Shown here: positions 10,476 through 21,480 of the stretch, one piece after another
Position numbering within the stretch: the stretch's first letter is position 1
Layout of the letters: the number at the start of each line of letters is the position of its first letter
Assembly (NCBI RefSeq): GCF_963259705.1
Contig: NC_081844.1
Span: 31,884,294-31,948,293 of the forward strand
Reading direction: 5' to 3'
Origin: Myotis daubentonii
Lineage: Eukaryota; Chordata; Mammalia; Chiroptera; Vespertilionidae
Length of the DNA stretch: 64,000 nt
Program-made: the position numbers and the translations under genes
Notes under the pieces: generated by a model
Databases searched by the model: none
What the model saw: only the letters and a program-made list of their open reading frames with translations
Told to the model about the DNA's origin: nothing

Positions 10476-10660
10476 CGGTCCAGGTTGCTGGCTGGCAGGG
10501 TCACAGGCCAGTGAGACGAGATCTTTGAGCGGGTCCTGGGGGTTGAGGTGAGGTGGGTAGCGTATGGCTGTGTGAGGGAAGTAGGTGGAGGCCGCCTGGG
10601 GCAGGATGGAGGTGGTGGGGAAGTGCAGGGCCGAGGACGGGTGCGGGCTCCGGGCGATCC
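10476..10660 (-). CDS. NFIC: NFIC exon 8 (residues 362-423)
   Basis: A 185-bp exon encoding (G)[38 protein letters not shown] and [23 protein letters not shown]. The acceptor is CCCTGCAG|GGATCG and the donor CCG|GTGAGT. It begins the proline-rich C-terminal transactivation region. It enters in phase 1 and leaves in phase 0. Ala replaces human Thr in ILPQTAS (from memory). Confidence 0.97.
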
Positions 10661-10984
10661 CTGCAGGGACGGAAAGGGGCGGTTACTGCGGGCTCTGCCC
10701 GGTCTGTCCTGCTCTCTGGGACCGCACTGTGGGTGGCACCTGCATCTCGGTGCCTTTGGTAACAGTGACAGCAGCCGGGCCCAGCAGGGCCTGCGATGGC
10801 CTGGCCTTGTCGTCATTCATACACCCAAACGTGCTGACTTCCACGGAAAACCCTCAAGGTGCTGGCGCCATCCCTGCTCTCAGGGGTTACGTCCCCTGCC
10901 CCGGCCACACAGCAAGCGGATGCTGACCCAGGGTTGGAGCCCAGGCCATCTGGCCCCACGGCCCACACCCTAACCCTGGGCTCA

Positions 10985-11925
10985 GCTAGCTCTTTCTGTA
11001 AAGGGCCGGGTGGTCGATACTTCCTGAGATTGAGATATAATTTGCATACTATACAAGGGTGGGCAGAAGGACGTCTGCATTCAACCACTTCAGGAGGCAG
11101 TGGGGCTAACCCACGCGGGCCACTGTGGGTCACTGAAATTCAGGTTTACTGATTTTCAGAGCTTTAAGCACGTGAGCATAACGAAGCCAGCGATTTGAGC
11201 GCTTACAAGGCTGTACCTAAGTGCACTGTGCCATTCTTTGGCGTTAACAGAGCTGCTGTAATAGCCATAACCTGCATGTCTTCCCATGTGGACAACTGGA
11301 AACCTGCTCTGCCCACCCCTGTACAATTCGCCTTTTAAAGTGTACACCATGCAACGGTTTTCACACACTCACAGAGCTATGCAACCAACACAACAATCTC
11401 TTAGAAAATGTTCATCATCCCCGAAAGCAGCCCCCCAGCCCCGGGCAAACACTTCCTGTGTCTGGACCTGCCCGTCCTGGACTTTCACCTAAGTGGAGTC
11501 GCACACTGTGTGGCCTTGTGTGTCCGGCTGCTCTCACTGAGCATCGTTTCCGAGGTCCAGCCATGTCGTAGCTTCAGCGCTTCACTCCTTTTCGTGGCTG
11601 GATCTGTGCTGTTTGCTTTTTTCGTTTCTAAACAATTTAGTCTGTTTTACTACATTCACTCTCTAATTCCAGAGCATCGCCCCGAAAAGAAGCCCTGTGT
11701 CCAGTCACGGTCACCCCCCTCCCCTTTTCTCTCCTGCCCCTGGCCAGATAGTCAGTATTTTTGGCTTTCTGGGCTATACGGTCTCTGTTGCAGCTACTCA
11801 ACTCTGCCGTCCTAGCCAAGAGCCTCCACAGAATGGGTATGGTGGGGGGTCAATTAAACGTCGTTTATCAGAACAGGCTCTGAGGGCCATGGTTTGCCAG
11901 CTGCTGGCCTGAATCACTGTTGTGC
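10985..11925 (+). mobile_element. hAT-Charlie-type relic split by an L1
   Basis: TTTCTGTAAAGGGCCGGGTG on the left and GTCTCTGTTGCAGCTACTCA with CCATGGTTTGCCAGCTGCTG on the right are parts of one old non-autonomous hAT consensus. A segment of about 20 bp appears on both sides of the insert (GGCCGGGTGGTCGATACTT and GGCCAGATAGTCAGTATTT), as expected of a target duplication. Family name not certain. Confidence 0.6.
11025..11735 (-). mobile_element. L1 LINE fragment, reversed, inside an hAT relic
   Basis: TTGAGATATAATTTGCATAC, ACAATTCGCCTTTTAAAGTG and AAGTGGAGTCGCACACTGTG match reversed L1 3' sequence. It is bounded by two versions of the same hAT segment. Confidence 0.7.
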
Positions 11926-12533
11926 TGATTTTCGCCTGCCTTCCTGTATGTATTTCTGCCCTTGTATGGAACCAATTCATTATCATCGCAACAGGGCAAC
12001 AGGGGGCATTAGGGAGCTTATCACAATTTAACTCCCTCAGTCCTATGACAGCCCCGGTTGGGGTCGGTCGGGGGAGCCCTAACTGACAGGTGACATTGGG
12101 GGGCCTGGTGCAGCGTGCCCGGCTCAGCTGACACCCTGTGGTTGCCGGAGCCTGTCTCCCTCTGTTATTTGTGTGAAATTCCTGTCTGTGTGGCCCCGAT
12201 CACCTGCGTGGCACTTGTGTGCCTGGCCACACGCCAGGTGTATCTGCCTCCTTCTGTGACCGCCCCACGCCATCGTGTCTATGGGTTATTCAAATGTGAC
12301 ATAAGGGAAGCGGGTTAAGGGGCAAACCACAGGCTGTGCCTCTTTCCCATGCAAAAGGGGAAACTGAGGCCCCAGGAGACAGTCCGGCCTGGGCGCTCTC
12401 TACCACGGCACCTCCGGGTTTCCTCGCCCAGCAGGGAGCTATAGCGACAGGACTCAGCCGGTGGGACTTCCCGGCCTGGAGGGGACTGACAAGCGTGCCC
12501 GGGGCGCCTCCCCACCGGGGGCATAGTGCTCAC

Positions 12534-12659
12534 CACTGTGCACGGCTATGACAGGCCGGTGGTGCTGGGTGAAGCTGGAGAGGCGCGGTGAGTCCTGGGG
12601 AGACGGGCTGTTGAAGGGTGACTTGTCCATCTCTGTCTTCTTCACCGGGGATGAGATGC
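12534..12659 (-). CDS. NFIC: NFIC exon 7 (residues 320-361)
   Basis: A 126-bp phase-1/phase-1 exon encoding (G)[19 protein letters not shown] and then [22 protein letters not shown](G). The acceptor is CCACACAG|GCATCTC and the donor AGTG|GTGAGC. It contains repeated Ser-Pro sites ([20 protein letters not shown]), which are likely proline-directed kinase sites (inference). It can be skipped in frame. No substitution relative to human was noticed (from memory). Confidence 0.97.
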
Positions 12660-14170
12660 CTGTGTGGGGAGGGGCCAGAGGGTCACAGGGCTGCCGGCAG
12701 GGTGGCTCTGCTCCCAGGACCCCAGCCTCCCTGCTGGAGCCCCTGCCCCTTTCTCCCAGCAGCGTGTGGGCAAGGGGCCAGGGGTTGACTTTATAGATGG
12801 AGCGAACTGCGGCTCACGGTAGAGAAGGGAGCCGCCCGGGTTTATGGCCTCGATGCCACCACAGGCCCCGGACACCCCCACTGGCCCCGCCCCTTTTCTC
12901 ACTCCAGAGACAGGCCTCCCAGGGCTGCCCAAGCCCGGGAGAAGATGGCAGGGTGAGCAGACGGGGGTGGGGGGGTGGGGGTGGGGGCCGGTGAGCCGAG
13001 AGGACCCGGACAAGCCCCTAAGCCATGGAGCTTGTGCCCCCTCCTCCTTACGGGGAAGGAAGACAACCCCTGCAAGGTCACCTCGAGGATGAAATGAGAC
13101 ATAAGGTGTGAAGGGCCTGGCGCACCCACCTGCTGGCATTACTTGCTAACTGTCGTCCCTCTGAAGATGAGGGCCTCACTACCTCCCCTGCCCTGGCCCT
13201 CGGGAACCCTGACAGCTCAGCCCCTTCAACCTCCTGTGAGCAAATGAACGAACGAATGAATGAGTGAATGAATGGTGTAAAAGGGGCACACGTCGAATCC
13301 ACGGGGACCTGGCACAGAGCAAACACTGGCTCAGGAAGAAGCCGCCGTCACCATGACACAGAGGATGGGCCGCACCAGGGCCAGGCACACGTTAGCCCTG
13401 AAGAAGTGTGAGTGCGCCTTGCCTTCCTCCCTGCACCCCACCTCCGCCAGCCTCCAAATGTGAGAGCTAATGATGGTGGCAGGCCCCCCAAAATGCAGAT
13501 CCGGCCCCATCCCTGGAATTGGGATCTCAAAGAAGTGGGGCCTGGAGATGGACATGTTTAGAAACTATTTTTAAAATTTATTTCAGGGTGAAATGTTCCC
13601 ACTGGGACCCTGATGAGGTCTGACTTTCTTGCCACCCAGCACAAGGTCCCCTACTCCAGAAACACCTCCCCAGCACTGCGGCCATCAGGGCTGCGCTGGC
13701 CGCTGTGCGGTGCTGCCAGCATCCCTGGCCCCCACCCCCCCCGTGTGACAACCACGTGTGTCCCTAGCCAGGGCCCAGTGTCCCCTGTGGGCAGAGTCAC
13801 CCCAGTTGGAACCCCTGCCCGCCTCCGAGGCATGCTGTCACTGCTGCTGGGGTCTCCTGCCCATGGCTGTGGGTGGGCATCTGCACACGTTCCCCAGCCC
13901 TGTCCCGCGCACACTGCTGCCCCCTCTCCCTGTGGCGTTTCCACACGGGCAGCTTCCTGTTCCCGCCAACAGCATAGCTTGGGGTGAACGGATAGGCGAG
14001 CCAAACCTGCTGCCCTCGCTGGCCCTGAGGACGCACCTCACTGTTTGAGGGGGCGAGTCCTGGCGTGTGGGTCGGCAAAGCCTTGGGAGCCAGGGCCCGG
14101 GCTTTCTCAGGGAACAGGAGGAGCGGTGGGGTGGGGGCTGTGGGCAGGGGAGGAGGCTGGCCCTGCAGGC

Positions 14171-14248
14171 TGTGCGTGTGTGTGTGCGTGCGTGCGTGCG
14201 TGTGTGCGTGTGTGTGCGTGTGTGTGTGTGTGCGCGCACACACACACA
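14171..14248 (+). repeat. TG/CG dinucleotide tract ending in a GCGCGC-CACA palindrome
   Basis: Alternating purine-pyrimidine throughout: GTGTGCGTGCGTGCGTGCG, then (GT)n, then GTGCGCGCACACACACAC. Confidence 0.92.
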
Positions 14249-15084
14249 GGAGGAGGGAGGCAGGCTTTCTGCTGGTGCAGGGCTGTGGCAGAACCAGGTT
14301 AGGACTGTCAGATGCTCACTTAGGAGGATTTCCTAGAACAGCCTGTCCTGGATGGAAATAGCCTGGTGTGGACCCGCCCCCTGAGCTTCCTGAGATGGGG
14401 CCTTGGGGAGCCAGGGCAGGGCATGGGGGAGGGGGAGCCCGGCAGGTGCTCCTGGGCAGGCTCCAGCGGTCCCCCCACGCGTCTGTTCAGCATACAGGCC
14501 GGTAATGCCCCACTTGAGCCACTGTTATCAGCTAACACGTGCTCTGTGTCCTCCATCTAAGCCCCGCCTCTCCATGTAACCTGTAATATGCCACCGCCAC
14601 CTGAGCAGCCATCGTCCTCTCGCACATACACCTACAGGCCCCGTCCGAGCATCCTGCGTGCCCCCGCTAAGGACACACGCACGCCGGTCTGTCCCTCCGA
14701 AGCACAGGCTCTTCGGGGAGCAGCAGGCCTGAATACCTGCCACCTGAGCATCCCTGTAGAGCAAGGCCGACCCCGCTGGAAGGCCAGCTCCTCCGTGGGT
14801 CCGTCTCGGCGACATAAGGGAAGCAGGTTGCGTGGCAAGCCGCAGGCTGTGGGGGGAGGGGGTCCCCTCTAGCTGACTGCTGGGTCTCCACCGCCCCAGA
14901 ACACAGGGCGGTCAACAGGAAGGAGTGTGTGGCGAATGGAGTGCTTAGTTCCGCCGAGCCCAGCCGTCAGGGAGCGCTGACAACACAGTGAGGCCTCTCT
15001 GCCTTGGACGGCCCAGCGTCCTCTGGGGGCAGAGTCGCCCTGGGTGAGGACCCTTTGCGAGCTCTGGGGCAGAACCCTCGGAGC

Positions 15085-15240
15085 CTGCTCTCACATCACC
15101 CTCACAACTACCTCATGCTTACAGGAGTCACCCCCATTTCACAGATGTGATGACTGAGGCCTGATGGGAGAACTCACTTGCCCAAGACCACAGAGTTAAC
15201 AAGTGGTGGAGCTGGGATTCAAATCCAACTCTGTCATTTC
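15085..15240 (+). mobile_element. MIR SINE
   Basis: CCCATTTCACAGATGTGATG, TTGCCCAAGACCACAGAGTT and GAGCTGGGATTCAAATCCAA. Confidence 0.8.
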
Positions 15241-16939
15241 ACAGGCCACGCTCCACCACCCAGGGAGCAGAGGAGAGCAGCGGGGCGGGGACGGGCTGCT
15301 CGCTTCGCCACTATAACAACCATGTATGTGAAGGGCCTATGTCCCCAGAAGGGCCAAAGCAGCAGCAAAAACAAAGCACCCTGGGAGCTGAGCACAAGGT
15401 GCCCGCTTTCTGCCCCACTTGGATGGGTAATCAGGGAAGGCCTCAGGAGGAGGTGGCCAGGAAGGGCAATGGCCTGGAGGCTGGCTCATGGGGCCTGAAG
15501 GATGTGGCTGCAGGGGTCTTGTCTGGGTGGGGCTGGTGTGATCACCCCAGACCTCTAACCCTCCCAAGCAACAGAGTATGGCTGCTGGGGGTGAGGGGTT
15601 AGCTGAGCACTGCCCTTGCAGCCACAACCGAAGGGAGAAAGTACTCCAAGCAGCTTAATCCCCTTAATGAGCAGCTAATTGAGGGCTGTCTAGACAGGAA
15701 GCTGGAGGAAGTCAGGAGGAGAAAACGGAAGATGATGGGGGGAGGGAGACGTATGACTCTATCTCCCATACTAGCTGTGAGCACCTGCAGGGCAGGCACA
15801 GGCGTACAGTAGGGGTTTCTACTGAGGCTCCCACAGGAGGGAGTGAGTTTGCCATCACTGGAGGCAACCAATGAACGCTAGAGGGAGACACACACCCTGT
15901 GACATTCCCTTCCAGCTCCCTCATTCCCCATCACACACCAGAAGCTGGTCTAGATTTTCACCTCGGTCCCCTTCTCAGGGCAGGAAGGTCGGACTAAGCC
16001 ACAGTGACTAGCTCTAACATATCCTTCCTTTTAAAACTTTTTCTGTTTTCAGCTTCCGGAACTGAAAGCTAGGTTCTTTCCAACCTTGCTCTTTTCCTCA
16101 TCAACAGACTTAAGGCTATAATGGTACCACCTCTCAGGGCGGCTGCGGCTCTATCACAGAGGCTGTCTTTCAGCTCTAAACAGTATATACTTTATATGCA
16201 AACAGCCTCTTCAATCACAGAGTTAATGACAAGTGCTTCTGAGTCCCCAATCTGTAAATAACAGGGCAGACATCTCCCAATATCTGCTCTACCCTTCTTT
16301 CTTAGTAACAGAACGCTTACATTTGAGATAATTGCCCCAAATAAGACTACAGTTCCCAATGCCCCTTGTAGCAGAGTGTGGCCACATGACTAACCCAGGA
16401 GCACAGAGATATGCAGAAGATAAGTGCACCCTTCTGAGAATTATTCTTAAAGGGACAGGACATGCCCAGTCTTGACCCTTCTTCTTTCCTGCTGCCTGGA
16501 ATGCAGAAATGAGGGCTGAAGGTCCAGCAGTTGTCCCGGACCATGAGGTGGAAATGAACATCTTATTCAGTGGATTATAAGGCAGGAGCCGAAGTCCCTC
16601 ACATCACACTTGCTAGGGCTGCTGATGGCTGGACATTTACTGGCAAGAGAAAGGCACTATCCCTTTGAGTTTTCTGTTTTTCATAATCAAACGTAAAGCT
16701 TATTGAATGCAGGGTCTTTTATAGACTCGGGGAACCCACAGAGGCAGAACCATAGAGACACTCTGACCATAAGTTAAAGCCTGACAATACAGAGACAGGT
16801 CCTCCCAGAGTTAGGGACCTGCTCGGGGAGCCCACACCGTGGAGGGGGAGGAGACCTGGGACCTCAAAAGTCAACCAGGTGTGTTAAGAGGCTGATTCAA
16901 AGAGGTGGGAATTTTAAGACAAGAGCAACAATAAACTCT

Positions 16940-17180
16940 CCTGCTTCCTGGGCACTTATGTGCTATAGCTTCTCTACCCACATCCTTCCACTTCCTCCTT
17001 CCAACTTTCTGAAAGAAGAGTTATTCATCACTCCTGCTTTGAGGATGAGAAAACCGAGGATCAGGTAAGTTATGTTACCTGCCCCAGGTAACACAGCCCA
17101 CAAAGCAAGTCAGGGCAGCGCTGGGATTTGAACCTAGCTCTCTCTGGTGCCTGAACCTGCCCTCTTTATTGTAATGCTGC
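16940..17180 (+). mobile_element. MIR SINE
   Basis: GATGAGAAAACCGAGGATCA, CCCCAGGTAACACAGCCCAC and CTGGGATTTGAACCTAGC. It lies just before SPIN copy 1. Confidence 0.78.
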
Positions 17181-17235
17181 TTTTCGAGAATCCTACAGGT
17201 ATGGACAGATCTTTATGAGAAGGCAGGCTCTAGAG

Positions 17236-17434
17236 CAGTGGTTCTCCACCTTCCGAATGCCGCAACCCTTTAATACAGTTCCTCATGTTGTGGTGACCCC
17301 CAATTTCATTGTTACAAATTGAACATAATTAAAGCATAATGATTAATCACAAAAACAATATGTAATTATATGTGTTTTCCGATGGTCTTAGGCGACCCCC
17401 AAAGGGGTTGCGACCCACAGGTTGAGAACCGCTG
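17236..17434 (-). mobile_element. SPIN-like non-autonomous hAT element, copy 1
   Basis: It starts CAGTGGTTCTC and ends GAGAACCGCTG, the two ends of SPIN ('Space Invaders') hAT transposons, here reversed. Internal matches include GACCCCCAATTT, TTGAACATAATTAAAGC and GGTTGCGACCCACAGG. Flanks CTCTAGAG and CTCTATAG form an 8-bp target duplication with one mismatch. At 199 bp it is a short deletion derivative. SPIN elements are known from several tetrapods and spread by horizontal transfer (published knowledge). Confidence 0.85.
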
Positions 17435-17489
17435 CTCTATAGGGATAGAGAGGAGGGAAAGGGGCGGGGGGAGAGAAAACACATCCTGA

Positions 17490-17645
17490 GGTTTACTGGG
17501 TGCTTATTAAGTGCCAGGTCTGTCCTAGGGATATCAGCTATATCAATTCATTTAGTCCCCACAATAACCTGTAAGGTGGGTACTGCAGGTATTAACACGC
17601 CACTTTTACAGATGAGGAAACTGAGGCTCAGAGAGGCGGGGTCAC
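17490..17645 (+). mobile_element. MIR SINE
   Basis: GGTGCTTATTAAGTGCCAGG, CAATTCATTTAGTCCCCACA and ACAGATGAGGAAACTGAGGC. Confidence 0.85.
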
Positions 17646-18439
17646 CAGGAAGCTCTAAGAACTGGTAGATTCAAGAGTCCATTTCATAACCCTTAGGGTA
17701 TCCCACGGGGTGAATTCTTGATAAGGGATAAGAGACTGGGTAGAGCGATGCTTCCAAAATTGGCGCGGGGGGCGGGGGGCAACCTGCTGAGAACCTGAGA
17801 AATAACAGGGATGCCTGTCCCAGAGCAAAGGCAGCCTGTGGGCCACTTTGCACACCGTTTCCTGGGAGTCACAGATGCTGGCCCACTGGAGAGAACCTTA
17901 AGGTGAAAGGGATTCTTTAGAGGAGAATCTTGGTGGAGACAGGGCCCCCCCAAAAAGGGAACTCTTTGGAGAAAGCACTTGGGGAGACGTTATGTAAACA
18001 AAGAATCCCCAAGAGCCAGCGCTCAATAGAAAAGAGACTATGGAACTGCTGACCCTATAAAATAGGAACCGCGTGAGAGAGAGCCTGGAGAGGTCCCTGT
18101 GACGACAGAAGAGCAACAGAACGAAGCCCCCCTGAAAAAGAGCGCTAAGAGAAGAGAGATCTGGAATCACCCGGGGAAGATCCCCATGGAGGTGGGAGTC
18201 TCTTAATACAGGACTTCACCGAGGACCCCAGTGAGAAGGGATCCTACATTTCAGGACCCCCTGGATGAGGTCTACGGCAGACGCCTAGAGGAAACACCCT
18301 GTTGATCAGAATCGTTAGAGTCAATCCTATAGATCAGCAACCCCACAAAGACTGGTCCCTAAAGGGCAGAGAGCAGGACAGTCGGGCGTGGGAGAGGCTC
18401 CCTCTACCCCCGCCGGCCTGAGCGGAACCAAAAAGCTCC

Positions 18440-18880
18440 GGGAACTTGAGCCCGGACTTGACTTCCAGCTGCGCGCAGCCGCGTGACTACAATTCCCGGG
18501 AGGCCTCACGGATCCAGGCCCGCTTCCCGCTCCCTGGCAAGCAAGTAGTGCCTGCCGGAATACGTAGTCCCCGCCGCGTAACCCCGACCGGAAGGCCGTT
18601 TCCACACCGCCGCCAGCCCCACCTCCTTCCATGTCCTCCGTCCAGTTTCGGCTGCTACTCGTGGGAGAGCTGGGCGAGGTGTAGTAATCGCCGCCGGGGC
18701 TGGTGTCTACGTCTTCCTCCATCGAGCCCGATTTGTGCCGCTTGCTCCTAAGGGGCAAGGGAAGAAGAACGCAGGCCGGTTACCACGGAGACGCGGGCGG
18801 AGGCGACGGGCTTTGTAACTTCCGGTCCTTAGGGGGGCGGGGTGAGGAGGGTGCTCTCGCGAGATCTCAAAGAAACCCCA
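18440..18880. promoter_or_regulatory. Promoter-like motif cluster surrounding exon 6
   Basis: Visible motifs are ACTACAATTCCC (ZNF143/SBS type) at about 18485-18497, ACCGGAAG (ETS) at about 18588, an ETS site in the opposite direction (plus ACTTCCGGT) at about 18818, GTTACCACGGAGAC (RFX X-box-like) at about 18779, and the perfect palindrome TCTCGCGAGA at 18855-18864. These occur together in CpG-island housekeeping promoters. Exon 6 (18623-18747) lies in the middle. Whether it initiates transcription is not shown. Confidence 0.45.
18623..18747 (-). CDS. NFIC: NFIC exon 6 (residues 278-319)
   Basis: A 125-bp exon encoding [19 protein letters not shown] and then [22 protein letters not shown]. 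The acceptor is CCCCTTAG|GAGCAAG and the donor GGAG|GTGGGG, a slightly weak donor. The [18 protein letters not shown] segment is a basic-then-acidic, Ser/Thr-Pro-rich stretch common to NFI proteins and a probable phosphorylation region (inference). The exon lies within an unusually CpG-rich stretch carrying several promoter-type motifs on both sides. Confidence 0.96.
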
Positions 18881-19345
18881 GACTTGCAGCCAGTTATGGT
18901 AACACCTGTGTCAACCTGCCTATTGCTTAGATGAGACACTTGGGGCCACACTGCAGGAGGCTAGCGGAGGGTGACTAAAGCCCTGAGGCCTGGCTGGTGA
19001 CGTGGCCTGCTGTCGTCCTCTGAACAACCGGTAGGGCTATGATCCCATTTTACAGAGGAGGACACAGAGGCCAAATAGATGCGACCAGTCATGGTCACAC
19101 AGCGCATGTCGGCAGGAAGCGGTGTCTTCATTGCCATGGAGTCTCAAGGTCTGGGCCTATAGGGCTCAAGCCCAGAGAGGGATGTCAGGGGGGGAAGGAG
19201 GCACTTGGGTTTTGAAGGATGAGCAGGCATTTCCCAAGTAGACCCTGAGCGCAGGCATTCCAAGGAGAGGAATGAATCAGCTGGGGCCAGCTCACGGTGG
19301 GCGAGGGGTCATGAAATGCCCAGAGATGGGGACCCAGGCACATAC
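18748..19345 (-). other. NFIC: NFIC intron 5
   Basis: A 598-bp intron. Its exon-6 side carries the X-box-like, ETS and TCTCGCGAGA motifs; a MIR fragment is at about 19015-19130. Confidence 0.9.
19015..19130 (+). mobile_element. MIR SINE fragment
   Basis: CCCATTTTACAGAGGAGGAC followed by AGTCATGGTCACACAGCG. Confidence 0.65.
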
Positions 19346-19469
19346 CCACTGGAGGAAGTGCTGGGTAGCGTTCTTCTCATGCCGGTGCTGGCTGGATTCA
19401 GGTCATATGCCAGGTGCCCCTGAAGCTCACCCAATGAGAAGTTAGGTCCCGTTCCGGTCACCACAGGTG
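19346..19469 (-). CDS. NFIC: NFIC exon 5 (residues 237-277)
   Basis: A 124-bp exon encoding (T)[19 protein letters not shown] and then [21 protein letters not shown](G). The acceptor is CTCTGCAG|CACCTGTG and the donor AGTGG|GTATGTG. It enters in phase 1 and leaves in phase 2, so skipping it alone would shift the frame; skipping exons 5 and 6 together would not. Met replaces human Leu in STGLRRTL (from memory). Confidence 0.96.
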
Positions 19470-20207
19470 CTGCAGAGAGTGACAGGGAGGGGAATGAGGG
19501 AGGGAGCAATGTCCAGGACTGCAGTTTGCCCTGGAGGGGTGGGGAGAGCTGCTTCCCAAACTGGCCAGGTTCTTAATTTGGCCAGGACTGGCTTTATTCA
19601 ATATATTAAAAAAAAACAAACAAAAAAACACCCAAGGCCATCAAGAGAAGCCAAGGCTGTGCTGTGAGGCAGAGGCATAGCCAGGGCTGGAGACCAAGCT
19701 TTCCAGCACTCCCAGAGGCTGATCTGGATGGGAAGATGGTGGTCAGGGTTAAGCAAAACTCCCTGGGGTGGAATTCAAATGGGGGTGTCTGAGAGAGTGG
19801 GGTGAGTCCCCAGTAAGTTCATAGGGAATGCAAGGGGGCAGGGATCAAAATGGGGGGGGGGCGACTCCAGGAAAGAGAGATGCCAGGAAGAAGGTTCTTC
19901 AGCCCCTCCCCCCAGCATATGGATTCTGTTTCCTGGGGAGGAGCATGTTACCCTGACCTTGGGCTCTGGGAAGGGCCTGGATACTGCCCTTCCTAGGAAC
20001 CTTGGCTTGTGACTAGGTAGCTGGAGAGGACAAGGGAGAGAAGAGGGGGTGATGGGGTCCTTCCTCTTCCCTGAGTCCCTACCCTCTCCCTGAGATGCTT
20101 TCCCTCTTGGAGCCTCCATCCTGAAGTCCCTTCTACTTTCCATCGCCCCTCCCTCTGTACGCCCCTCCCCTGTCCGGGTCCCAGCCCAGGCAGGTGGGTA
20201 TACTCAC
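19470..20207 (-). other. NFIC: NFIC intron 4
   Basis: A 738-bp intron with a short A-rich run at about 19607-19630. No gene or clear interspersed repeat is seen. Confidence 0.9.
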
Positions 20208-20282
20208 TCCGGGACACTTGGATGAGCTCGGTGACACTGAACACACCAGAGGTGACAAAGCTCTCCTGGAAGTCGGTTGTGT
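20208..20282 (-). CDS. NFIC: NFIC exon 4 (residues 212-236)
   Basis: A 75-bp exon encoding (D)[24 protein letters not shown], one of the most conserved stretches outside the DNA-binding domain in NFI proteins. The acceptor is CTTTTCCAG|ACACAACC and the donor CGGA|GTGAGT. It is flanked by phase-1 introns, so it can be skipped in frame. No substitution relative to the human sequence was noticed (from memory). Confidence 0.97.
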
Positions 20283-20999
20283 CTGGAAAAGGGAGGGAAT
20301 GGGTGTCAGTGTGTCTGTTTCCCTCCTCAACACCCCAGTGCTGCCCAGACTCGGGGCTGGACCCAGCCTGGGTGGTCACCCCCGCTCCTCCTGCAGCCCT
20401 GCAGCGGTAGGGCTACCAACTAAGCCACTCCAGCCAGGCGGAGAGTCCCTCTGCCCTTACACAGCTGGAGGGGACATGCTTTTCTTAATATCTGCATCCA
20501 GTTTCCCCTTCTCCGGGCGGGCCCCATAACCAGCCTCCTCTTCATGCGGGGCTCCCCAAGCTGCAGCAGGCTGCAAGCAGAGGTCGGACCCCGGTTCAAA
20601 GCTCGGCTCAGTCACCCCCTCGGTGGTGATCTTGAGCAAATCCCTTCCCCTCTATGCTCCCTAACCTTGAAAATGGGGACCATATACCCAGTTGTCTGGG
20701 TGGTTGAGAGCTATGAACCAAACTACCCAGGAGGGGCAGGCTTGCTTTCTTTCTATCAATCATCACCCCAGGCAATGCTGTCCTTCAGTCTCTCTCTCCC
20801 TCCAGACTGGGGGCTTCACAAAGGCAGGGATTTCTCTGCCAGGCCCCGCCCTGTCCCTAGCCAGAGCCTGGCAAAAAGGCTCAGACCACAGGCTGAATAG
20901 AGGGTCCACGGGCACAAGTGGAAATCCTGCGTCCCCAGAACCACTCCCACCTGAGGTCAGGAAGAGAACTCTGCTCTCTGGGCTGGGCTGGTTTGCACA

Positions 21000-21480
21000 C
21001 AGATGTTCACAGCAGCACGACGCGTGACCACCCGAACTGGGAGCAACTCAGTGCCCACTGATGGCTGGATGGCTGGCTGGATAAACAACCGTGGCCCCTC
21101 CAGACAACAGGGTATTTTTCAGCCATAAAAAGGGTGAAGCACTGACACTCACCACCATGTGGATGAACCTTGAAAACATGACGCTCAGTGCGAGAAGCCA
21201 GACACAAAAGGCCACATAAGCAGTGACTGGATTTGTGTAAAATGTCCAGAACAGGCAAATCCACAGAGACAGGGTGAGTTTGTGGTTGCCAGGGACTAGA
21301 GTGGGGTGGGGAGTGACTGTTAAGGGGGAATGAAGTGTCTTTTGAGGTGATGGAATGTTCTGGAACTAGAGAGTGGTGATGGTGGCACAACATTGTGGAT
21401 GTACTTAATGCCACTGAATTTACATTGTAATCGGGTTACAATGATAAAATTTATCTTAGGTGTAGTTTATCACAATAGAA
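21000..21480 (+). mobile_element. L1 LINE 3' end
   Basis: Contains GGTATTTTTCAGCCATAAAA, GATGAACCTTGAAAACATGA, GAAGCCAGACACAAAAGGCC and GGTTGCCAGGGACTAGAG, typical of old L1 3' ends. 5'-truncated and non-coding. Confidence 0.85.

Larger units (their letters stand above)
10661..12533 (-). other. NFIC: NFIC intron 7
   Basis: Mostly occupied by an old hAT element interrupted by an inverted L1 fragment (about 10985-11925). The rest carries no recognised feature beyond a MIR-like trace at about 12345-12380. Confidence 0.88.
12660..18622 (-). other. NFIC: NFIC intron 6
   Basis: Holds an L2-type GAATGAATG tail at about 13235-13275, a TG/CG repeat (14171-14248), MIRs at about 15085-15240, 16940-17180 and 17490-17640, a SPIN-like element (17236-17434), and half of the promoter-like cluster next to exon 6. 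The stretch at 17660-18440 has no recognised repeat or gene. Confidence 0.9.

Noticed and set aside
18327..18758. 143-codon minus-strand frame over exon 6
   Set aside because: Only residues between 18747 and 18623 are NFIC; the extension is intron 6 read-through past a valid GT donor.
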